From an uncultured Enterobacterales bacterium (GTDB lineage Bacteria > Pseudomonadota > Gammaproteobacteria > Enterobacterales > Psychrobiaceae): a stretch of 35,829 bases of DNA. Both the position numbers and the translations under genes were made by a program. This document shows positions 9,238-16,941 of this stretch, piece by piece. The stretch spans positions 1-35,829 of the forward strand of contig CALJMY010000200.1 of assembly GCA_937981905.1 (NCBI GenBank), in the 5' to 3' direction. Below the pieces are notes generated by a model that searched no databases, had not been told where the DNA came from, and was given only the letters and a program-made list of their open reading frames with translations. Each line of letters opens with the position of its first letter. The stretch's first letter is position 1.

Positions 9238-11835
9238 ATGCCTCAAGATACAACACAATATCTAAAAGATTATAAAGCACCAGCTTATACCATTACCGAT
9301 ATCTCATTAGTCTTTGATTTAGACCCGACAGCAACAAAAGTAACAGCTGTATCTAAAGTGATTACAGTTGATGCTAATCAACCATTAATACTTGATGGCG
9401 ATGATATAAAACTGCTTAGTGTGTCGGTAAATAATCAAACATTAACTAGCGATCAATATCAGATTGATAATTCACAACTAGTATTGAACGACTTACCCTC
9501 TGAATTTGAACTTACTGTAGTTACACAATTAAACCCAAGTGAAAACTCAAACCTTGAGGGTTTGTATTTAGCTGATGGCGCTTTTTGCACACAGTGTGAA
9601 GCACAAGGTTTTAGACGCATTACTTACTATTTAGACCGTCCAGATGTGATGGCTGTATTCACGACAAAAATTATTGCTGATAAATCTCAATTCCCATATT
9701 TATTAAGTAATGGTAATAAAACTGATTCTGGTGATTTGGCTGACAATAAGCATTTTGCAATATGGAGTGACCCGTTTAAAAAACCTGCTTATTTATTTGC
9801 TTTAGTTGCTGGTGATTTTGATTTGTTGGCAGGAGAGTTCATTACTAAGTCTAATAAGACTGTTGCTTTAGAGTTTTTTGTTGATAAAGGTAATAAACAT
9901 AAAGCAACCTATGCATTAGAATCGCTACAACGTGCGATGAAATGGGATGAGGAGCGTTTTGGTTTAGAATATGACTTAGATATTTACATGGTCGTTGCCG
10001 TTGATTTCTTCAACATGGGCGCGATGGAAAACAAAGGGTTAAATGTCTTTAATAGTAAATTTGTACTAGCTGATAACGATAGTGCGACCGATAAAGACTT
10101 TCATGGTATAGAAGCAGTTATTGGTCATGAATATTTTCATAACTGGACCGGTAATCGTATTACTTGTCGTGATTGGTTTCAATTAAGCCTTAAAGAAGGT
10201 TTAACCGTATTTCGTGATCAGGAATTTAGTTCTGATTTAGGTTCTCGCGCCGTTAATCGTATTGACGCCGTGAAAATTATTCGCTCACATCAGTTTAGTG
10301 AAGACGCTAGCCCGATGGCACATCCAATTAGACCTCAAGCTGTTATGGAAATGAATAATTTCTATACGGTGACCGTTTATAATAAGGGCTCAGAAGTTAT
10401 TCGTATGATCCATACCTTGCTTGGTGAAGAGAAATTTCAAGCCGGTATGAAGCAATATATTCATGATTATGATGGTATGGCCGTTACTTGTGATGATTTC
10501 ATCGCCGCAATGCAGACTGGTTCAGGGTTTGACTTAACACAGTTTAAATATTGGTATGAACAATCAAGTACACCGATTGTTGCTGTTGATACAACATTCA
10601 ATGAAGCGACTAATCAAATGACATTGTCGTTCACACAAAAACATACCGGTTTAGACGGTGTTAATGCATTACAAATTCCTATGAATATAGAATTCATTGA
10701 TGTTAATGGTGATGTCTATCAAGGTGACAATGCACCTCAAACATTAGTATTAGATGAAGCTAAACAACAGTTTACGTTTGATAATATATCATCAGATGTA
10801 ACACCTGTATTTATGGGCGATTTTTCAGCACCTATTAAACTTGAATTTGCCAATTCAACAGATAAGTTAATCCATACTTTAAAATACAGCAGTAACGATT
10901 ATTCTCGTTGGGACAGCGCACAACAATTATTTACTCAAGTTATTTTAGATAATAGTACGCGTGTTGTTAATGATATGAATGTTGATGACGCATTAATCGA
11001 CGCGGTAGCATTAGTATTAAATAACGAAAACCTAGATCCTGCTTTAATCGCACTTATGTTAGAACTACCTAGCAACATGGCATTGTTTGAATTGGTAGAT
11101 TTGATTGACGTTGATGGATTGTTATCTGCTAAAACGTTGCTTAAACAACAAATCGCGATTCGTTGTGCAGTGCCATTAATGAAACGCCATCAACAATGTA
11201 TTAATCAATTACTTAATAGTGATTCAGCTCAAGCGGTCGGCTTACGCTCATTAAAACAATCACTAGGCTTATATATTTGTGCTGATATGGCGGAGAATAA
11301 AGAGATTAATGACATTATCTCTTCTCAATTTGATAACGCTAATGAAATGACTGATTCAATTAATGCTTTAACCTTAGCAGGTGTTAATCAATTAGCATGT
11401 TTTGATAATCTATCTGAGCAATTTATTAATCGTTGGACCGATAACGGACTAGTGATGGATAAATGGTTTATGGTTATCGGACAATCACCGCAAGATGATG
11501 CCATTGATAGAGTAAACAAAGCTATGAAGCAACCATGCTTTAGCTGGCAAAATCCGAATCGTGTACGTAGTTTAATTGGTGGATTTAGCCAAGGGAATAC
11601 CAAGCAATTTCATGCGATAGATGGTAGTGGTTATGAATTCTTAACCGATCAGTTAGTACGATTAAATAGTATTAATCCGCAAATAGCAGCGCGATTAATT
11701 ACGCCATTATTATCATGGAACAAATATGATGGAGTTCGTGCTCAGTTAATGAAAGAGCAACTAATTCGTTTAACTACAATTAACGACTTATCTAAAGATT
11801 TACATGAAAAATTAACATTAAGTTTAAGCAAATAA
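9238..11835 (+). CDS. pepN: Aminopeptidase N (M1 family)
   Basis: GAMENKGLNVFNSKFVLA, HEYFHNWTGNRITCRDWFQLSLKEGLTVFRDQEFSSD (HEXXH-E zinc site), 865 aa. Confidence 0.95.
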   Translation: MPQDTTQYLKDYKAPAYTITDISLVFDLDPTATKVTAVSKVITVDANQPLILDGDDIKLLSVSVNNQTLTSDQYQIDNSQLVLNDLPSEFELTVVTQLNPSENSNLEGLYLADGAFCTQCEAQGFRRITYYLDRPDVMAVFTTKIIADKSQFPYLLSNGNKTDSGDLADNKHFAIWSDPFKKPAYLFALVAGDFDLLAGEFITKSNKTVALEFFVDKGNKHKATYALESLQRAMKWDEERFGLEYDLDIYMVVAVDFFNMGAMENKGLNVFNSKFVLADNDSATDKDFHGIEAVIGHEYFHNWTGNRITCRDWFQLSLKEGLTVFRDQEFSSDLGSRAVNRIDAVKIIRSHQFSEDASPMAHPIRPQAVMEMNNFYTVTVYNKGSEVIRMIHTLLGEEKFQAGMKQYIHDYDGMAVTCDDFIAAMQTGSGFDLTQFKYWYEQSSTPIVAVDTTFNEATNQMTLSFTQKHTGLDGVNALQIPMNIEFIDVNGDVYQGDNAPQTLVLDEAKQQFTFDNISSDVTPVFMGDFSAPIKLEFANSTDKLIHTLKYSSNDYSRWDSAQQLFTQVILDNSTRVVNDMNVDDALIDAVALVLNNENLDPALIALMLELPSNMALFELVDLIDVDGLLSAKTLLKQQIAIRCAVPLMKRHQQCINQLLNSDSAQAVGLRSLKQSLGLYICADMAENKEINDIISSQFDNANEMTDSINALTLAGVNQLACFDNLSEQFINRWTDNGLVMDKWFMVIGQSPQDDAIDRVNKAMKQPCFSWQNPNRVRSLIGGFSQGNTKQFHAIDGSGYEFLTDQLVRLNSINPQIAARLITPLLSWNKYDGVRAQLMKEQLIRLTTINDLSKDLHEKLTLSLSK

Positions 11836-11850
11836 TAACTAATAAATACG

Positions 11851-12072
11851 ATGAATAAATACTATTTTAATATGGCATTGAGCTATGAAAGATTTTTACC
11901 TGTTTATCAAGGCCAGGTTAAAACATTACAAGTAACAGACGACTTTAAACGACGCATTGATATACCAGCCGAGCACTTTAGGCAGTTTCTAACACGTGAT
12001 GGATTATCTGGGCGATTTGAATTAACGGTACAAAATGATGGAAAATTTATATCGTTAAATAGAATTTATTAG
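11851..12072 (+). CDS. DUF2835 family protein
   Basis: 73 aa, YYFNMALSYERFLPVYQGQVKTLQVTDDFKRRIDIPAEHFRQFLTRDGLSGRFEL...; immediately downstream of pepN. Confidence 0.75.
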   Translation: MNKYYFNMALSYERFLPVYQGQVKTLQVTDDFKRRIDIPAEHFRQFLTRDGLSGRFELTVQNDGKFISLNRIY

Positions 12073-12370
12073 AGTAATTACTTTAAACGCTAGTGTGAAA
12101 ATTAATTTGTTACTACTTAATTTAATTATATTTTTAACCTATAAATAACAATAAGTTAAATTGTTGTTTATACATGAATTTAACAATGTAATAATAAGTT
12201 TAATCACAGGCTAGATTTTTTACTCTATTTTTATAAAATCTTTAGAAACCTCAATGAAAACAACGGTTGCAGGTGTTGTTTAATTGCTGTAAAAATTAAA
12301 TATAGCTGATTACGCGTGCTTAGAATAATGCGTAAATTAAAATAACAATAATCCTAAATGGAGAAGCTAC

Positions 12371-14446
12371 ATGAATATTCTTAAAAGATCCGTGTTAGCA
12401 GTAGGTATTAGTACAGCACTAAGTGCGCTAAGTGTACCAACTGCACAAGCGGTAAGTTTTAATTGGGGAGAAGTAGAAGGGAGTTTTAATTCTACATTTT
12501 CTTATGGTAGCTCTTGGCGTGTTGAAGACCGAGATCTTAAAAATCAAGTTGGTATCGTTAATAACCCAAATAACGGCCTTGACTGGACTGGATATACTGC
12601 GTTCGGTAACACTATCTATACAAGTTCAGAGCTTTTTCAAAAAGAAGGTTCATATTCAAGTAATGGTGATTTAAGTAATCTTGCATGGTCTAAAGGCGAT
12701 GCTTTTAGTCAGGTTGTTAAAGGATTACATGAATTAGACTTACGTTATGAAAACTTTGGAATATTCATTCGTGGTATGTATTTTCATGATTTTGCTTTAG
12801 ATGGCGAATTAGATTATACACGTGAACTTCAAATTGACGGTAAAGATCAAGGTATCGATTTATGTGAAGATAAAGAAGCTGATGAGCGTTTTTGTTCTGA
12901 CATTCGTTTACTTGATGCGTATGTGACTGCTGATTTTGATTTTGGTGATACACCCGTTTCATTTCGCCTTGGCCAACAAGTTATTAGCTGGGGAGAAAGT
13001 GCGTTAATTTCTCATGGTATTTCATCGACTAATGCTGTTGATATTGGTCGTTTACGCTCACCAGGTGCTGAATTAAAAGAAGCATTTATACCACAAGGTA
13101 TGGCATGGGTTTCTGCCGGTTTAACTGAAAATTTATCAGTAGAAGCTTATTATCAATATGAGTGGCAAGAAACAATTGTTCCTGCCGCGGGTACTTATTT
13201 CTCAGCAAATGATTTTGTAGCTGGCGGTGGCCAACAAAGTTTAATTCAATTAGGTTTTAATGCTAATCCTGATATTAACGGTGATTTTTTACTTTCAGAA
13301 TTAGAAAAATTAGCTGGATTATCTAAATTAGCAGGGCTAGATGATCCTGATCAAGTTGCTTCTGCTCAACTACAGCAGTTAATGTTAGCCTATTCAACTA
13401 AAGTAGCTGTTCGTAATAGTATTGATAAACCTAAAGATGATGGACAATACGGTTTAAAATTAAGTTATCAGTTTGATGATACTGAAGTGTCTTTTTATCA
13501 TCTAAATTATCATAGTCGCCGTCCTTTATTATCAGGAAATGCTTCTGACTTTTCAGCTGATGCAATCCGTGATGACTTAGGTGTATTAGCTGAGTCATTG
13601 GGTAATGTTGATTATGATACTTTAGGTAATTTACAAACATTTGCTAAAGCTAAAGTTGTTTTTCCAGAAGACATTAAATTATACGGTGTAAGTTTTAATA
13701 CAACATTGGGTGAAACATCATTTGCTGGTGAAGTGTCTCATCGTCAAGATGAACCATTACAAATTGATGATGTAGAACTACTGTTTGCAGCATTTCCTCA
13801 ACAATTAGCAAATGCAGGAATACGACCTGAATTAGACGGAATTTCTCAATTTGAAGGAAGTAGTTTTCCTTTTATTGAAGGTGATGAAATTGAAGGTGGT
13901 GATGAAATTACTGGTTTTGTATCTGTAGATACTACGCAGGTTCAATTTAATCTTGCTCACTTATTTGGTCCTACTTTAGGTGCTGATAATTTCACTTTAT
14001 TTGGTGAATTTGGTGCTATTTGGATTCATGATATGCCTGATCAAGATGTATTACGTCTAAATGGACCAGGTACTGCGCGTTCAGGTGGTAATCCTGATTT
14101 AGAATCAATCATTCAACTTACGCATAATGGCCCTGAAACTAATCCTTTCCCTACAGATTTTGCATGGGGTTATAGATTGGTTGCTAAAACTGATCACAAT
14201 AATGTTTTCGATGGTGTTAACGCTTCAGTTAAATTTGTTTTCTCGCATGATGTTGAAGGTATTACACCTGATCCTCTTTTCTTATTTGTTGAAGGCACTA
14301 AATCATTAGGTACTTCAATTGATTTTGATTATCAAAACAGATGGTCTGCAAGTGTTGGTTATAATGTATTCTGGGGCGGAAAAGGCACTATTAATACTTT
14401 GGAAGACAAAGATTTCGTTTCATTTAGCATTAAATATTCAATCTAA
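12371..14446 (+). CDS. DUF1302 family protein, probable outer-membrane beta-barrel
   Basis: Signal peptide (MNILKRSVLAVGISTALSALSVPTAQA), N-terminal FNWGEVEGSFNSTFSYGSSWRVEDRD, alternating beta-strand pattern through the C-terminus (WSASVGYNVFWGG...FVSFSIKYSI); adjacent to a DUF1329 gene. Confidence 0.85.
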   Translation: MNILKRSVLAVGISTALSALSVPTAQAVSFNWGEVEGSFNSTFSYGSSWRVEDRDLKNQVGIVNNPNNGLDWTGYTAFGNTIYTSSELFQKEGSYSSNGDLSNLAWSKGDAFSQVVKGLHELDLRYENFGIFIRGMYFHDFALDGELDYTRELQIDGKDQGIDLCEDKEADERFCSDIRLLDAYVTADFDFGDTPVSFRLGQQVISWGESALISHGISSTNAVDIGRLRSPGAELKEAFIPQGMAWVSAGLTENLSVEAYYQYEWQETIVPAAGTYFSANDFVAGGGQQSLIQLGFNANPDINGDFLLSELEKLAGLSKLAGLDDPDQVASAQLQQLMLAYSTKVAVRNSIDKPKDDGQYGLKLSYQFDDTEVSFYHLNYHSRRPLLSGNASDFSADAIRDDLGVLAESLGNVDYDTLGNLQTFAKAKVVFPEDIKLYGVSFNTTLGETSFAGEVSHRQDEPLQIDDVELLFAAFPQQLANAGIRPELDGISQFEGSSFPFIEGDEIEGGDEITGFVSVDTTQVQFNLAHLFGPTLGADNFTLFGEFGAIWIHDMPDQDVLRLNGPGTARSGGNPDLESIIQLTHNGPETNPFPTDFAWGYRLVAKTDHNNVFDGVNASVKFVFSHDVEGITPDPLFLFVEGTKSLGTSIDFDYQNRWSASVGYNVFWGGKGTINTLEDKDFVSFSIKYSI

Positions 14447-14461
14447 CGGGTGTACAATAAT

Positions 14462-15817
14462 ATGAAAAAATTAACCCTTATATCTGCAATCGCATTGGCT
14501 TTAACTAGTCAAGCCAATGCAGCGGTTACAGCAGAAGATGCTGCAAAACTAAAGACAGAACTTACACCAGTAGGTGCAACACGTGCTGGTAACTCTGATG
14601 GTTCTATTCCTGCTTGGACAGGTGGTATCACTGCTCCTGTTGCTGGTTACGTGAAAGGTCAACATCATCCTGACCCTTTTGCATCAGATAATGTAACATT
14701 TACTATCACGGCTAAAAACCTCGATCAATATAAAGCGCATTTAACTGATGGTCAGGTAAAATTATTTGAAACATATCCTGATACTTTTAAAATGAATGTT
14801 TACCCTACACGTCGTAGTGCTTCTATGCCACAACCTGTTTATGATGCAATTGCAAACAATGCAACTAAAGCAGAATTGATTTTAGGTGGTAACGGCATTA
14901 GTAATGCAGTGTTAGGTATTCCATTTCCAATTCCTACAACTGGCTTAGAAGTTATTTGGAATCACATTACACGTTACCGTGGTGTCGATGTACAACTTAA
15001 AGCATCTCAAGCTGCACCTACGAAAAGTGGTGATTTTACGTTGCTAGAGACTAAAACTAATATCAAGTTTAAATATACTGAACCGGGAATGACGGCAGAA
15101 GAATTAAACAAAGAAAATGTGATATTTAAGTTTAAGCAAGTGACATCGCAACCTGCAAGATTAGCGGGTACAGCATTATTGGTTCATGAAACATTAAATC
15201 AAGACAATGAACCACGTAAAGCATGGACTTATAACACCGGACAACGTCGTGTTCGCCGTGCACCTAATGTAGCATTTGATACACCGGGTACAGCAACAGA
15301 TGGTTTACGTACTACAGATGATTTTGATATGTACAATGGTTCTCCGTCTCGTTATGACTGGAAACTAGTTGGTAAAAAAGAGATTTATATTCCGTATAAT
15401 TCTTATAAGCTTCATGCCAAAGGTGTTTCTTACGATGATTTGATCCAACCTGGTCACATCAATCAAGATTATGTTCGTTATGAAAAGCATCGTGTATGGC
15501 AAGTTGAAGCGACATTAAAAGAAGGGATGCGTCACACTTATAAAAAACGTGTATTTTTCATTGATGAAGATAATTGGCAAGTATCTATAGCGGATATTTA
15601 TGATAACCGTGATGAATTATATCGAGTAGCTATGGCTCATGAGTTAAACTATTATGAGTTACCAGCTTCATGGTCAACGTTAGATGTTTATTATGATTTA
15701 CAAGCACGTCGCTATCTAGCACAAGGTCTAGACAACAATAGCAGTATGTATAAATTTGATGCTAAATTATCAGATAAAAAATATACTTCTTCAGCATTAC
15801 GTCGTGCTGGTAGATAG
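14462..15817 (+). CDS. DUF1329 family periplasmic protein
   Basis: ORF track begins at GTG 14450; ATG at 14462 gives a clean signal peptide (MKKLTLISAIALALTSQANA). DUF1329-like features: LTPVGATRAGNSDGSIPAWTGG, NVYPTRRSASMP, WTYNTGQRRVRRAPNVAFDTP, DDFDMYNGSPSRYDWKLVGKKEIYIPYNSY. Confidence 0.9.
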   Translation: MKKLTLISAIALALTSQANAAVTAEDAAKLKTELTPVGATRAGNSDGSIPAWTGGITAPVAGYVKGQHHPDPFASDNVTFTITAKNLDQYKAHLTDGQVKLFETYPDTFKMNVYPTRRSASMPQPVYDAIANNATKAELILGGNGISNAVLGIPFPIPTTGLEVIWNHITRYRGVDVQLKASQAAPTKSGDFTLLETKTNIKFKYTEPGMTAEELNKENVIFKFKQVTSQPARLAGTALLVHETLNQDNEPRKAWTYNTGQRRVRRAPNVAFDTPGTATDGLRTTDDFDMYNGSPSRYDWKLVGKKEIYIPYNSYKLHAKGVSYDDLIQPGHINQDYVRYEKHRVWQVEATLKEGMRHTYKKRVFFIDEDNWQVSIADIYDNRDELYRVAMAHELNYYELPASWSTLDVYYDLQARRYLAQGLDNNSSMYKFDAKLSDKKYTSSALRRAGR

Positions 15818-15843
15818 TTAATTCTACGTTGTTAAAAAACATT

Positions 15844-15873
15844 AAGCCGGCTCTAAGCCGGCTTTAATTTTTA
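15844..15873 (+). terminator. Terminator/attenuator-like hairpin inside the DUF1302-DUF1329-YCF48-MMPL locus
   Basis: AAGCCGGCT-CTA-AGCCGGCTT perfect 9-bp GC-rich stem followed by TAATTTTTA. Confidence 0.7.
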
Positions 15874-15888
15874 TTGAGGAACTCAAAG

Positions 15889-16935
15889 TTGTTTAAAACA
15901 AAAACTTTATTACTTAACGTACTTCTTACGTCCCTTATCTGCTTGCCTTTACTTGCTCATGCCAATATTTTAGTTAATAAAGGTAAACAGCAGGTTAAAT
16001 CTCAAGCAGCTTTATTAGTTGATAAAGCACCTATTATGGCTTTAACTTCTACTCAACAAGGAATTGTTGCTGTTGGTAGTCATGGGCATTTATTAACGAA
16101 TAACAATAATAAAAATTGGGTACAACATATTGTACCAACTCAAACACTGCTAACAGGTGTTGCTTTTGCAAGTGAGAATGACGGGTGGGCTGTCGGTCAT
16201 GATGCAACAATTATTCATACCAGTGATGGTGGTGAATCATGGACATTACAGCAGTTTTTACCTGGATTAGATCGCCCCTTATTAGATGTCTTGTTTGTAA
16301 ATGAACAACAAGGTTTTTCTGTTGGCGCTTATGGTATGTATTTTTATACTAATGATGGCGGAAAAACATGGAACAAGCAGTTTTTAGAAACTTTGTTGTT
16401 AGAAGAGGATATAGAATATTTAGCCGAAGTACGCAGTGATAGTGAAGAAGATTATCAATTTGAAATTTCTTCAATCCTTCCTCATTTTAATAAAATTATT
16501 CAATTACAAAATAATCGTTTAATGCTTTTAGGCGAATTAGGACTCATTGCTTTTTCTAACGATAATGGCAAAACATGGTTACGTGAACATAATATTTACG
16601 AAGGGTCATTCTTTACTGCTAGGCAAATGCAATCAAAAACTATTTTAGTTGGCGGACTTAGAGGTAATGTATTTAGATCCCTTGATGATGGTAAAACATG
16701 GGTGAATATTCAACTAGGTAATAATAATAACGTTAATGATATTTATCAGTTGAAAAATGGTGATATATACCTATCGCAAAATAATGGTGTTATTTTAAAA
16801 TCGATAGATGACGGTTTGTCTTTTTTCCAAGTTAGTTTGCAAAAAGGACAAGATTTAATGGCTGTTAGAGAACTAGATAATCAGATTTGGGTTGCTGGTA
16901 GCAAAGGTCTCAATCTTTTAAAAGTAAATAAGTAG
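15889..16935 (+). CDS. YCF48/HCF136-like (BNR/Asp-box) beta-propeller, exported
   Basis: Asp-box repeats TSDGGESWT, TNDGGKTWN, SNDNGKTWL, SLDDGKTWV, SIDDGLSFF; signal peptide MFKTKTLLLNVLLTSLICLPLLAHA. ORF track starts at TTG 15874; TTG 15889 is preferred because GAGGA lies 8 nt upstream. Confidence 0.82.
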   Translation: MFKTKTLLLNVLLTSLICLPLLAHANILVNKGKQQVKSQAALLVDKAPIMALTSTQQGIVAVGSHGHLLTNNNNKNWVQHIVPTQTLLTGVAFASENDGWAVGHDATIIHTSDGGESWTLQQFLPGLDRPLLDVLFVNEQQGFSVGAYGMYFYTNDGGKTWNKQFLETLLLEEDIEYLAEVRSDSEEDYQFEISSILPHFNKIIQLQNNRLMLLGELGLIAFSNDNGKTWLREHNIYEGSFFTARQMQSKTILVGGLRGNVFRSLDDGKTWVNIQLGNNNNVNDIYQLKNGDIYLSQNNGVILKSIDDGLSFFQVSLQKGQDLMAVRELDNQIWVAGSKGLNLLKVNK

Positions 16936-16941
16936 GCATTC

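Noticed and set aside
12765-12962. Minus-strand 65-aa ORF inside the DUF1302 gene (likewise 13431-13640 -, 14127-14309 +)
   Set aside because: Low-complexity His/Gln/Asn/Leu-rich composition mirrors the sense codons; lies wholly within a well-supported CDS.
13862-13910. Short tandem repeat in DUF1302 (GAAGGTGATGAAATT / GAAGGTGGTGATGAAATT)
   Set aside because: Two imperfect copies encoding IEGDEIEGGDEI, probably a simple acidic loop; too short to be notable.
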